The translations under genes were made by a program, and so were the position numbers. Shown here in pieces: positions 1 through 12,514 of a stretch of 64,000 bases of DNA. The stretch covers positions 13,395,731 to 13,459,730 of the forward strand of contig NC_037602.1 in the NCBI RefSeq assembly GCF_003073045.1. The letters are read 5' to 3'. The DNA comes from Pomacea canaliculata (taxonomy: Eukaryota; Mollusca; Gastropoda; Architaenioglossa; Ampullariidae). Position 1 is the first letter of the stretch; every line of letters begins with the position of its first letter. The notes beneath the pieces are model-generated. The model saw nothing but the letters and a program-made list of their open reading frames with translations. It was not told the origin of the DNA and did no database searches.

Positions 1-2980
1 CGGATCGGGTGGATCTCCCAAGTGAATCTTTCACTGTCGCTCATACTTTGTACCCAGCTAGCGAAGGGGTGGTTCTTAGCGCGGACTTAACATTGCCTGA
101 CTAGTTCTAAAGGCTACAAACGTTCTACATGAGTGGCGCCGATAATTCGCTGTCTGCAGAATCGATGTGCATGTGCATGCGCGCGCGCCTGTGCGTGCGT
201 CGTTGGTCGTCGTCGCTAACATTGATTACATGTGTGCGTGAATGTGATGAAAGTTGCTTGTCTGCCATTTTGGCAGCTTCATGTGGGTGCATGGGTCAAT
301 GCTGCGACGCGCGTCTTTCATTTTACTCCGCAAATCTTGGCTGCAACAGGTTGTCTACCGGTCATTTCCACCAGGAGGCCATGAGATGCACGGTAAGCTG
401 TGTGTGACACCTTCTCCCCTATAAACCCCGTTAAATGTCCACCAGAGCGCGGACGCGGTTTCTCGTGTCTGGAGTGAACTCGGTACAGTGTGAAAGGGTT
501 TGTGTACGTGTGTACGTGTGTATGTGTGAATGTGTGTGTGTGAGGGAGAAAGAGGAAGAGTGACACACTCTCCAGCACCGTTGCCACTGTCATGATCTCC
601 GACACTTCCTGTCTTGGTCCTACGTCACACGAACGTTCGTCTGCTTGACATCTCGGGAAGATATCGCGGTTACTCGGCGGAAGGAAAGTAATTGTTTATT
701 TTACTGGATTTTTTTCGATTTTTATAAACATCGCTGACCGTTAACAGTGCTAGTAAGTAGTAATAAAGTGAGAAACGAATTATTTGTTTCTTTGCATTGC
801 TCTCGTGCACTGCAATCGTAACTAAATATATATTTTTTTAAACGTTTTCGCCTTATGACAGCCTTGAGTATACCTTTAATGCTAAACGCTTCATCTCGAT
901 CTTCGCATGCAAGAGTCTTCGTCCCCGCCTCTGCATGGATGCTTGCTGGCTATGCTAAAGGGATTATCAGCCTTTTAACATCTATCAACCTCTTAGCATG
1001 AGGAGTCTTGAAGAAAAATATAGTGACAGTCGTTTTTAAAGCACTCTGGTCAATAAGCACGCACGGGTTCTTTGTCAAAGCCTGTTGTGCACTTCTATCG
1101 TCTGCACCAGCTTGTGTGCTTGTCTCGGACAAAACTCATTAGGACAATACATCAAACAGCCTTGAAAACACTGATAACCCAAAGCTGAAACATTTACCGA
1201 AAACAAAACTGAACAAAATGTCATCACCCTCTTTACGATTTAACTTCCTGTTTTGTCTCTACAACTTACTTAGTTTTTATTGAGACATTTCTCAAAACGA
1301 TGCTACTTAAAATTCATCGGCAAACACTTGGTCGTTTAGTCTTTCTGAATTAAAAAAATCCGATAAACTTTCTTTCTCTTTATCATGTTTTACCCTCTGT
1401 TCATAGATGTTTAGAAGTTCCTCCCACTCTACTGAAAGAAAACAGTGGGAATCAGCTTGACTCAGTAATTAAATAAAATTACTTCAGCGATTTATGACAC
1501 TTTTATTGAACTGTTAAACAAGTCTAACAGCTCCTTTGTCGCTTGTCTCTTCGTCTCCTCTCTCTCTCTCTCACGCACACACTCTGAGCTTATCCCCTCC
1601 CCCTTGTATTCCCCTGGCCTTACTTCGAGAAACAATTTCTCAGTCCATCCTTGAGTGTGATAGATGGCTGCCAAGTGGTCAACGACTATGCTCAATCATC
1701 AACTAAACTTTCATCTTGTCTTTACTGTCGGTGTTTTTCAAACTGAGCGATGGCCGTTCTTTCGGTAGCAGATGTCCTTTTTTATTTTTTTATTATTGAT
1801 ATCCTCATAATTTTACAATTATTAATAGTGTTATTTTTATCGTTATTGTTGGTAACTGTGAATTGTAATGTAGTCAATGGTAATGATGAACATAGTGAAT
1901 GCGGTCCCTTGTAAACATTGAAAGCATAACATGGAGCAAGTCTCTGTAGTTCGCTGCAATTTCCTTGTCTGCGGACACACACTCAAACTCATTAACACAT
2001 AAAAATATCATAGATTCTCTCTCTCTCACGCGCGCCCGCTTCGCACATTCACACGTCCATAGATTCTCTTCCTCCCTCGCTCACTTTCTCTTTCTCTCTC
2101 TCTCTCGCCATCTTGCAGGACCTCCAATCAAGCGATCACACCCCTGCCGTAACACACATCATCCACTCCACACCCAGATCATTGTCGCGAAGAGGGCAAA
2201 GGGCACGTCTGCTTGCCATGGATACTGCGCTCTTTGTCTTCATATCGAGGGCAGACGCTTTGACGAGGAACTGCCGGTTGGTGCACACAGAGCACCACAA
2301 GCACCGGTCAGAGCAACCACTCTCTTCCCTACCATCATGTGTCTATGATTTCGATTTCATGATGATGATGATGATGTCTATCGCATATCATTCAGAAGAA
2401 TGCATCATTGCGCGTCGTCGTCGTCATCATCATCCGCTTTGCTCTGATTGGCTGGAAAGACAACATGACGAACTTACCACCAGTTCCTGACATCTCTCTC
2501 AATTCTCTGTCGTTCTAAGGATCTGTTGAATGGATGTCTGATCATCTCTTCTCTAGTTAATGTATTATCCACTGTCTGTGAAACCTTCCTGTCCTGCTTT
2601 CTGAAGGACCGACGATCTGGAGATGTTTCCCATGTTTCCTATTCTAATTTGCGCGGCCGTCGTTGTGGCAAAGAGAGCTTTGCGGGGTCCATTTATTTGT
2701 TTAATTCCGTTTCGTGCTTCATCTTTGGTGGTTTGATTCTGCAAAAGCCTGAGTCTGAAAGAGAGAAAGGGTGTTAGCTAGAGCTTTATCTGACCATGTC
2801 AAGACATCGTGTGGTCAGATGGACCAAGGAGAAGTGTTGCGGGAACAGAATCGTAAGAGTTCCAGCATGATCTCTGTCTGACGAATAGGCCTGACCACAG
2901 ACTTGTACAGGTGGATGGCTGACTGTCTGACGAGACCAACAGTTGCATGCTTAGAATCAACACTGAGTTACATCTTCATT
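1..2980. other. Intergenic DNA, no gene recognised
   Basis: No open reading frame here has a recognisable protein signature, and no chain of exons with matching splice phases was found. The stretch contains short GT/GA tracts (about 487-545 and 1553-1575), a CT-rich patch near 2085-2108 and a short ATG/ATC trinucleotide run near 2358-2376. The small reading frames follow these low-complexity tracts. Confidence 0.5.
487..545. repeat. GT-rich imperfect microsatellite
   Basis: Alternating GT with interspersed AC and AT dinucleotides, read directly from the sequence. Confidence 0.8.
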
Positions 2981-2984
2981 GTAA

Positions 2985-3088
2985 AAACAGTTTAAACTCT
3001 GTGTAAACATATAGTTGCATACTCAGTGTAAACACAGTTACATCCTCTGTGTAAACATACAGTTGTATCCTCAGTGTAAACAACGCCT
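2985..3088. repeat. Short minisatellite, ~31-bp period
   Basis: Three to four imperfect copies of a unit of the form CTGTGTAAACA...AGTTGCAT...CTCAGTGTAAACA follow one another. The core GTGTAAAC recurs at regular spacing. No coding role is visible. Confidence 0.6.
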
Positions 3089-3205
3089 ACTGTCCCATGG
3101 GCTTTTGGCCTCGAAACTTCTTCAACATCACTAACTATCCAAGAACTTGGTCTGACTTTGAGGATGGGGAGTATGGGTGTGAGGGGGTAGGGGTATGAAT
3201 GCGCT

Positions 3206-3206
3206 C

Positions 3207-3243
<37 letters not shown>

Positions 3244-3248
3244 AGAGA
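3206..3248. repeat. Compound (GT)n(GA)n microsatellite
   Basis: About nine GT units run directly into about twelve GA units. Confidence 0.9.
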
Positions 3249-3660
3249 GACATAGAGAGAGGCATAAAAAGACAAGGAGAGAACGAGCAAATGAACGATT
3301 TTGTTGCTTAGGACATCGGCAATATTCCATCGATGGTGGTTTAATACATTTTCTACAGGTATGCACAGGTTAGGATCCAAATTCAATACTACAGTTATTT
3401 AGTTCTGTTCGTATCTAAGACATTTCCTTCTGTCAGCAGCAAGTTAGCCAAGCTGTTCCAGGACAGTTTCTGGTTCTTTAGTTCTCCGTCTACTGACCTT
3501 CGCCATGTTTTTCGTGCAGTTATTTACAAAACATAAAAACTTTTTTCCTGGAAGAGAAATTCATGTATCACTTATTTTTGTTTAATTTCCCAAGTTTTCA
3601 ATATTGTCTAGTGGTTGGGTTGGCAGGATTAGCTCACGAGCAACAGACAAAATTACAATT

Positions 3661-3990
3661 TCCTTCTTCCTAGTTTACTTCTTTTCTTTCTTTTTTTTTC
3701 CCTTCTTTCTCTTTTTCCTTCTCTCTTTTTCTTATCTCGTTTTCCTCTTTTTCTTTTTTTCTTTCTCCGTCTTTATCCTTCTCTGTATCTTTCTTTCTCT
3801 TTCTTTATGATCCCTTCGTTCATTCTTTCTCTTGATTTTTTCTTTTTATTTTTCATTCGTTCTTTCTTTCTCTTTGTATTGCCTTCCGTCATTTTCCTTA
3901 TCTTTATTTCTTACTTTTTCCATTTTTTAATTATTTCCTTCTTATTTTTTTCTCCTTTCTTAATTTCTTTCCTTTTTTTTTTTTTTTGTT
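3661..3990. repeat. 330-bp polypyrimidine (T/C) tract
   Basis: The plus strand is almost exclusively T and C over about 330 bases, ending in a run of about 14 T. The Phe/Leu/Ser-rich reading frames that cover it are by-products of composition. Long pyrimidine tracts can adopt triplex structures, but nothing here tests that. Confidence 0.85.
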
Positions 3991-5083
3991 GTTTTAGTGG
4001 TGACAGTTGTAGTGAAGAAGTAGAAGAAAACTAACACCAATAAGCAAGGATATTTTAAATTAAAAGCCAAATGGATTTCCAAACAAGCATTGAAAATGGG
4101 GAAAAAAACAATTGTACAAAAATGAATTATACACAAATCATTCTAAACGACCATGTTTCCCGACAGCCGGTAGATAAGCATGCATTTTTTATTCTATTTT
4201 TTTCAAGATCACATTATTTTTTGCTGTCTGATGAAAATAACCAGTATAAAGACAGAGTTATGTAACTACATGTTTATTTCTCTGATGAGATGGCACTTCA
4301 TCGTGATGGTCAACGTGAACCTGAAGTAAGTAGGAGCAGGAGGAAAATATGGGGGGGGGAATAATTAAAGAGCCCACATATATTCATCTACTGACGCACA
4401 TGCATTCAACTACTTATATGACTCAAACAAACACACACACACACATGTACATTAATGTGCCATTGCTATGTGAGTGTTTTTGTGTGTCAGACTTCACCAA
4501 ACGTTTACTATCAATAATTACAACATCAACGCCAGTGAGTTGAGACTGCGGCATTAAAGGAATGTGATGAGATAGGGCTGCTGGTTCAGTGTGACGAGAC
4601 ATTGATCACACAGCTTTATCGACAAACGTATGAAATGTGTTTCATGCGTGGATGCCGGAAGTGCACGCGGGCAGGAGCTGCGGCCCCTCTTCTGCGCACT
4701 CTCTGACTTCCGGAGTATCTCTACATCCTCCGCTCACAAAGAGACGGTCCAGTTATGGATCACTGGGTCCTGATGGCGGACCGGTCTGCTGTCGATACCT
4801 GAGAGGCGTAGAAAGGCAGAGGAGCTGCTGATGGTGACTGGGAGGCAGGGTGGGATGATCCTGTCAGCTGACACCTATCCCCGTCCGTGTGCGCATGCCT
4901 TTTATTTCAGCTCTTCCGGTCTGGCCTCCCCTAAGTCTTGGCTTTATGTTCCGAGAGACACACTGAATTTGGGAAATAATATTGGGGTGGAGTTTATTTT
5001 TGGTTGTTTGTTTCTTTGCTTGCTTGCTCGGTCTCTCTCGTTTATTTAAAAGTTTGGTTGATTACTGGTCTGTTTGTTTTGTA

Positions 5084-5140
5084 TTTGTTTGTTTGTTTGT
5101 TTGTTTGTTTGTTTGTTTGTTCGTTTGTTTGTTTGTTTGT
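5084..5140. repeat. (GTTT)n microsatellite
   Basis: About 14 GTTT units with one C interruption. It explains the repetitive Val-Cys-Leu-Phe and Asn-Lys-Gln-Thr frames on the two strands. Confidence 0.95.
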
Positions 5141-6359
5141 GGGGTCAGCAAGCTTATTCACTTGATGCGTCGTGTCTGTCTGTTTGAGTGAGGGAGGGAA
5201 ATGTTTACCAACCAGTGAGTTGTTTCCCATCATTTCTTGATATTAGAAAGCATGTCATCACAACAGACATTTCTCTTATATGGAACAACCCTGACGTCAT
5301 AAGAATCCAACTTATAACATTTATCTCTACAGTATTGCTTGTTAGCACAAGAAGACAGGACAGAAAGCCCTTGCCCAAATTTTCTTGTCGGTAGTACAGC
5401 CACTTTTGGACAGGGCCATTTTGGGGGGTCTAGAAAGCCTTTAGAAGGACAGGTTCATTTTCTTACTTTGATTCTCGAATACAGTCTTCTCCTTGCCTTT
5501 CGAGCCCACCAAGCAGTCGATTAAACGTGTCAGCAGCCGTACACAAACACAGGTGATATAATAATTTAAAGGTAAACACAAGGCAGAGAAAGTATAGCTG
5601 ACAGCAGCGACCGCATCGACGTCGGACATGCACAGCAACAAAAGAAGCAGACGACAAGTGCTCACCGACAGCAGGCCGTCAATGAGTCAGTGCTTCTCTC
5701 GTCCACATCAGCGACTGTCAGGAAAGCGCAAACAAGGGGAACAATAACATTTCCATAGCTACCAGACCCCCGAGTTGGACGTTAACAATCATTTTTTTCT
5801 TCTTTTCGCGGAGAAAACGATCTGAATGCTCTACTCCTTCAGTTTTTGTAAAGCTTGAAAAGAGCACAGGCCACACTGTATTCTAGCCATAAAGACAGGT
5901 GTTGATAAGTGTTTATAAGGCGTCGTGGGCAATCCTATTATTTTGTTTGTATTTGTGAATAACTGTAAAGCCGTTTAACTACTTGTTAAATGTGAAACTT
6001 GTGGATGTCTTGCTTTCTCAACCAAAGATTTTATGTACGTGCACTGTTGTCCAGCTGGTGGACTTGCAACAGAAGAAATAGCATTATCTACTAGTGGGAT
6101 CCTTGTGTCTGATTTATTATATTTAATGACATTTGACTGCTTGTAACACATGAGGTTTGTGAAGATCTTGGCTCTTAAATCCAAAATATTGTGCAGGCTT
6201 GCTGTCACATGTCAAAACTTTCTCAAAGACGGTTGGAAAAGAGTTCACGTTGGTACAGTTTTATACTGACAAGGGGTAACTTCTGCAAGGTTGGCTTTTA
6301 CAGACACTGCATCCCAAAGTGACAGAGTGATAATGTAACACATCGTGTGCTATCAATGA

Positions 6360-6456
6360 ACTGTTGTGGAGTGTATAGGGCAGTGTATAGAGCAGTGTAT
6401 AAGGTAGTGTATATATGGTAGTGTGTGGTGCATATTGCAGTGTATAGGGTAGTAAT
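6360..6456. repeat. Minisatellite, ~14-bp period (AGTGTATAGGGC-like)
   Basis: Six or seven imperfect copies of a unit like AGTGTATAGGGC lie head to tail, followed by unique sequence. No coding role is visible. Confidence 0.65.
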
Positions 6457-7389
6457 GTGAAAATAATGAAAAGCCACCCACTACAGGTTTAATATAATAA
6501 AGTTAACTATGACAAAAATCATAGAAATCCAACTATGAAAAAGTAGTATTAACTGTAACGTTATTCAAACCGTACAAATCCGTTACCAAAGATGCAAGCA
6601 ATGCTGTAGTCTGCCATGCCAGCCCTCGGGATCGCACTGTATGCTGCCTGACAAAAGTCGGGAGTGCCGAAGCGGTGGATCGCAAGAAATCGTCGCGAGT
6701 GAAAAACACTCTTCTGCGGCTTTCTAGCGCAAACAGGGGCAGCCTGACTAATTACAAAGACTGGACCGCGACCTTAGTGTGGCACCCATCAGCGGCCACT
6801 CCAGGCCATGCCTTTTTGTGTTTTCCCTTTTCTGGGAGACAAACTGTGAGGTTAAGACCCTCGCTGCCTGCGCTGGCACCGAATGAAAAGATTATTTGCT
6901 TTCAAAGCAGCTACTCTTTCTGCGTCAAATTGGAGGGGTACGGGGTCTCGACGTGCTGCACTCCTGACGCGCCTGCGCAGTCGCAGACTTGATTGCAATC
7001 GCGGACACGGTGCCGAAATCACTACCAACGCCAGGAGGAGGTGATGCTGGGGAAGTTGGATGGGTGAGGAGGAAAGGGGGAGGAGGTTGCAGGGAAATTG
7101 CAACCTCCGTACTCGGGGGTGGAACTCAAGGGTACTGTTTAAACAGCACACACTGTATCTAGATTGCGTCTCCCCCAACACTGGTCTGAAGCCTTAAAGT
7201 ATCTCCAGACATCAAAACAGTTTGACTCCCTCTAAGACGTAAATGATCCTACTGACGAAGACTGTCAGCCACATTTTGAACTAATTTGGCTCAAACACTT
7301 TATTCTGGCTCCTAATTACGATTTATGCAAGTGGCTTGGTATGTGCTATGCTGTGCTAGTGTGCTCGCGCGTGCGTTTTTGCTTACGTG

Positions 7390-7420
7390 TGCTTACATAT
7401 ATATGTGTGTGTGTGTGCGC
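7390..7420. repeat. TA/TG dinucleotide microsatellite
   Basis: A short TATATA run passes into (GT)n. Confidence 0.8.
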
Positions 7421-10140
7421 ATGAATGAGAGTTTGATGTGATGTACGTGCGTGGACCAGTGGGCCTGGGCGAGCCGGTATCTCTATGACAGTCTCAGAAT
7501 CGTTTCGTCGTCTCCGTGTTGCACCAGTCAGGACGGCGCATCTGATCCTGCGCAGAGAGCTGGAGATCTCTAATGGCCACTAAAAAAACAGACAAGCCAA
7601 GCAAGCACTCTGCATATTATTTGCACGATATCTCTTGCGGGAGCAATAACACGATGTTAGTGGATGTCAAAACTTCAGTGCCCCGAGAGGTCTCCGTGTG
7701 GCGTTCTTGAAGTTATTCACACAACACTTTTTCGACTTCTCCTTTCCCTACTCCTTCAAGCCGTAGTTCCTGTTCCTTTCTGCTGATGTCTTTGGTCACC
7801 TTTATTTAAAGGTTTGTTAGAGTCAAAAATGAAAGATTATGACAAGTTATCAAAACATAATCCTGTTGTTGCAAAGTTGTTGTCGGTGTTTAGATTGTTT
7901 TCAAGAGTACAGAGGGATTTAATTACAATTCTAATTATCAAAAAAGCCTAAATTTGTGAACTCATGGTTAACGGGGTGTGGACCTTTTCCCAAATTTCAA
8001 TTGAGAAATGGGATGTTCAAAGGCAAACATCTCTCAGAAATTCTTTTCACTTGGAATTCTTGAATCATTATCATAAGAAAATAAACTTTCTTGTCTGAAA
8101 AAGTGTTGCGCTTGGGTTAACCTGTAAAGTGATAAGAAAATGTGCATCTTGTTTGATGATCCTCAGTTTCTTCTAAACTCTCTTTGCCTGCAGCCGTATA
8201 CACAGTCTAGTCGCTAAGAACTCAGTGAGGATCTTAACAGACTGTCTCTTCTACTCTGATTTGTCACCCTACCAGGTAGGACTACGACAACAGCTACAAC
8301 AGATCGATTGAGGGAGACGTGGACACACAGCCCTAGAGGTTCTATATACAGAAGGTTCAACCGTAGGTTCTGCTATTTGTTTGCGAGTGAGATAAGTTGT
8401 GTCCCTAGTACGGAGTAGATTGTGACACGTGGACCCATAACTCCTACTTTCTCAGCCTGAATTAGTAACATATTGGCGTTCAAACCGCCAGAATGAGCAT
8501 CTCGTCAGACGCGGAGCGCAAGTTAAGGGAGACCAGCTAACCTGCATATGCTAATTCCCTCCCCTCCCCCATCCAGGCTGACCCCTGCGAGACTTGACCC
8601 ACGTGCATCAGCTGCTGGACGTCGAGCTATCGATTGTCGGCTGCAAAGTTGCGTGCGGCCGCCCAGCCACAGCTGGCGGGACCATTAGGGAGACAGTGCG
8701 ACGAGGGAGGTTGCTGCTGTGACAGCAACATAGCTCTCCCGGAAGGCAAGCAGCTTGCTAAAACAACAACAGCAACAGCAGCACTCTCGCTAGGGCTGGT
8801 TCCCTTCTTAAGGAACAGTCCTTTGCACTTTGCATGTCTTCCTGCAACACCAAAAAGCCTAAAATGTCTTAACCTGGCGGGATGGTATGGATCAGAGAGA
8901 GGACAGCATTCTCGCTTTGAAAATCTTTCATTTATACAGGAATTTAAAGAATATCTTTTAATTATTTTTATTACCTCACCTCTCCCTTATTTGACAGCCA
9001 TTCCCTTTTTTTTTTTCTTTCAGTCCTCCTTAGCTCTCACTAAAGGTAATCACTACAAGCTGGACAGATCCCACAGCATCACGATGCAAATTAGAAACTA
9101 AATCAGGCTGATGGCTACAAATAAACTTTGTTCTTACGAGAGCAAACCATATTGTTCAGTTAAGTTTTATATCCCATATCGCTAATTTACTTCCCTCGTT
9201 TTGTGCTCTGCCATGAGACTTTCCAGTGATGTTTTCCCTTTAGGAGTGAAGCTGGTAGAATGTCAAACGTTGTACCTCGACAGACCAAACACTCGATAAA
9301 TCCGTCATTTATGTCTCATAACTAATTACACCTCGATGGCATTTATGAAAAAGAAGTTAAGGTTTCATGTTTAAAAGATGGCGCGAAATAACAGTCTTTT
9401 TACAATCGTTTATGCATGGTTATCAATTTAATTATCAATTAAAGGATTTTTTAATTGCAATTCGTCCACGAAGAGCACAGAGATGTAGAGGACCCAGAAA
9501 ACATTTCTTCTCACTTTCAATCGATTGTTACCGAGCGTTTATTAGATCTCGCAGTGCTCGGCGGACGTGCAGTGAATGCATTTCACGGCTCATCCAAAAC
9601 TGATTTTAGCTTTTCGTGTGGAAGGACCTCATCGTCGGCACACCGACACCACGTCACAACCTACATTAATGAGGCAGTCGCTAGGTATAGGAAAATGATG
9701 GCCTACAGGGAGATAAATGTTGCTGCCAAAGAGTTCGTGAGACACTTGCTGTCCACAATGACACCACTTGGGGTGGGGCTGGGGGATTTGGTTGGGGGAC
9801 AGTAAGGGCATCGAACTTGTCTGCCGTAATAAGGTTGTGCCGATGAGGAGGGAGGGAAAGGGGAGGCGACTCGGCACTTTTCTCAACCCAAATTATAGCC
9901 CTTACTGAGGGTCGAGTGCTCGACACGCAAAGGCATCCGAGCACGCACATGGGCGCGTATGAACGAGCTGCCCACGCCAAGAACAATCGACTTTCTGGGG
10001 GGCCGGTCCTCTGTCGGACCGTGTCTAGCCTTCTAAAGCATGTTCGTCAGTATGTCCATATCATTAACATGGAGACAGACACTTCGGACAACCCCGGTTG
10101 TGCGTGTGGGACAACGGTGCGGGCTGCACCGTACTTGGCA

Positions 10141-10420
10141 TCCTGTCTAGGACGAAAAATGAGTGAAGAAAAAGAAAGGGATGAAGACAGTGAGAGGATG
10201 ACAACACTGAGTATAGTGAGTATAGGAGGACTGAAGGAAGAGTGAGACGTCTGCGTGTGGGGCTAGGACAGTGGGTGACGAGTGAGAAAAGAGTCTACGT
10301 GAGGTGCGAGGGGTGAGTGTGGTGAGGAAAGAGAGAGGATGGCGTGTGTAATGTGAGGACAGTGAAGAGCGAGCGTGAAAATAAAGGGAAGACGAAAAGA
10401 AAGAAAAAAAAAGAGTAGAA
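10141..10420. repeat. Purine-rich (A/G) tract
   Basis: The plus strand is strongly biased to A and G with scattered GTGAGG and GAAAGA motifs. The overlapping minus-strand frames rich in Ser, Phe and His reflect this bias. Confidence 0.5.
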
Positions 10421-12115
10421 CAACTTCGCCAGAAGGACAAAAGCGACAACAAGAAAAACATGAATGAGATCATCAATAGCTTGCACGTACATTAACGTCA
10501 CGTGTTGCCGTGCAATGACTAGTTCTGACATTTCTACAACCAGCTATCAATGAACTCTCTTCAGCATGCATTCTTCTTCCCTTTCACACCATAAGTAGGT
10601 ATAGCTGGTACACTCACTTATGTTTAACTTTTCGTGTGGTATTGTAAGCTCGTATAAAGCGGTGACAGAATTAATATTCATCTTGGATTAAATTTTAATT
10701 CATTATGACCTTTTCATTTAAAACAATGAGCTTTTCCCGTTATAATGTCTGATATTTTATTCAAGTTTTCAAAACAAGAGCCACAATCATAATCCAACAT
10801 TATGTGGCTGGACGGAATGAAATCGTACTGTGCGACTGGCTGCAAAATACGCAAAGCATCATTGAGAGAAATGCATTGTTCCAGAAAGCTCGAGACATCT
10901 TTAACTTGCCTTTCAGCCAACCAGGATGATCAGACTGGAAGATCTACCCTGTGTGTTTTGATAGCTGCATCCTTCTCAATAACACCATCTTCAGACTCAT
11001 CTTTAACATCATCTTCACTCAATCCTTTGAGAAAAGTGGGATGGGGCTAGAATTTGAAACATCCGATGGGGTAGAGTCTGAAATATCAGACACTGAAAAA
11101 GTTTAACCTAGTTTCTCCTTTGACTTGCAAAGAAACTCAAGCAATAACAGCAGTGAAATTAAGACCATAGTCTTAATTATGTAGAATAAATTATAAAATT
11201 ACTTATATACAATCAACAAATAAATCTTGGAAAAACGTACAGAAATTTTCTTCACCGTATCGATCACCGTATATAATAGTGTTCAGAGTACTCGGTGAAG
11301 ATCATGACAAACACAATATAAATTTTCATGCTGTGCTGGAGCTTCCGGAAAGCAACTCCCCCTTCCCCCAAAAAAGTCTAAAAACTTTGAGAACGTTTCT
11401 TTCATGCCAGAATAACGTCCCTAATTCACATCATCTTTAAGGAAATATCAATAGGAGAAAATATGTTGAAAAATACATTATTTAGCACTAAAAAATAAGG
11501 ATAATAAAGAAAAGACTAAAGTAACAGTATGATGATCAAATGAATGAAATAACGAAAGAAAACCAAGACCAATAAAATCAGAGTAAATTAAACACCACAC
11601 TGAAAGGTGAATGCCCCAAATGACAGCAATCATTCACAAATTGTAAAGCAACCGCTAACACATTACAAAAGGTTATAAATACAACATAAATGGAAATACA
11701 GTGAAACCAGGGATTTTGTGCAGTCACACAAAGCGCATTGTTTATTAACTGTCACGACTTAAATATAAGGCATCCTGCTAAACCTCATGCCAGGAGCTCT
11801 GTCTTCCACCAGGTAAAGAGCACAACGATGCAAGGGAGGCAAGCAGATTTAGAAAAGTTTTTAGCTCCACGACTATCTCCCTTTAACAGTCCTCTAATTA
11901 TCTTTTTAAAAAAATGATCGGGTTTAGATTGTTTTTCTTGTTTTAGCATCATTATTATCTGCAATCTGGACGAGCACGGTAGCTTTTTCTACAGTTACTG
12001 ATCTTTAAAGGCACATGCTTTTTGGGATTCCAAATGAAAAGTTTAATTGTGAACAGTTCAGCAATGCCATGTAGTACAAGTAGAGCGTGCCTCGAACAGA
12101 AGGCAACCCTGTCAA

Positions 12116-12121
12116 TTTATT
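12116..12121 (-). terminator. Candidate poly(A) signal of the stalk-like gene
   Basis: A minus-strand AATAAA (plus TTTATT) lies about 270 bases beyond the stop codon at 12392. A 3' UTR of that length would be ordinary. Only the hexamer was used, so it remains a candidate. Confidence 0.4.
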
Positions 12122-12391
12122 TTGTGAAAATCTACATTTGATGAGGTAAATCTCCCTGCACTTCCACCTTCATTCTCTGTCAATCCTCCATCTCATTTCC
12201 AAGCCAAAGCTTGAAGTGACTCGTGGTATATATCTGTACGTGGCAAGCTTTGGTGTTAGATAACGCGTGCATGGTTCGCTTTTTTTTTTTAAAGAGCAGG
12301 CAACTACAAAGAATGCCTAGCACAGTGAGGTGTTGCACTCCGTGGTGCTACTAAAGTACACGTCACTAGAGAACCACAAACGTTCGCCTTT

Positions 12392-12514
12392 TCACTTCTT
12401 TTTCGGGCTTTTCTCTTCATTTTCTGCTTTCTTCTGTTCTTCCAGTTCTTCCTGCCGAAGTCTCTCGGACTCCTTTTGCGTGTCGCGGTCTATCTTGTCA
12501 CAGATATTCCTAGC
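12392..12514 (-). CDS. Stalk-like gene, terminal coding exon 7
   Basis: Acceptor CTTGCAG, 40 codons and TGA. After ARNICDKIDRD the sequence is a highly charged Glu/Lys/Gln helix ending EKSPKKK. In position it corresponds to the start of coiled coil 2 of a dynein stalk, but it stops after about 40 residues instead of returning to a motor ring. Confidence 0.85.
   Translation of the reverse strand, partial: ARNICDKIDRDTQKESERLRQEELEEQKKAENEEKSPKKK

Larger units (their letters stand above)
4021..12100. other. Intergenic DNA, no gene recognised
   Basis: About 8 kb without a recognisable exon chain. It contains a (GTTT)n run, a 14-bp-period minisatellite, a CpG-richer patch around 6600-7020, a GC-rich patch around 8500-8760 and a purine-rich tract around 10140-10420. 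Frames of 105-155 codons at 6675-6992 and 8634-9101 have no motif I recognise and no good splice context. Confidence 0.45.

Noticed and set aside
3604..4034. Hydrophobic Phe/Leu/Ser-rich reading frames resembling membrane proteins
   Set aside because: They are translations of the T/C tract.
5042..5233. Repetitive Asn-Lys-Gln-Thr protein
   Set aside because: It is the translation of the (GTTT)n microsatellite.
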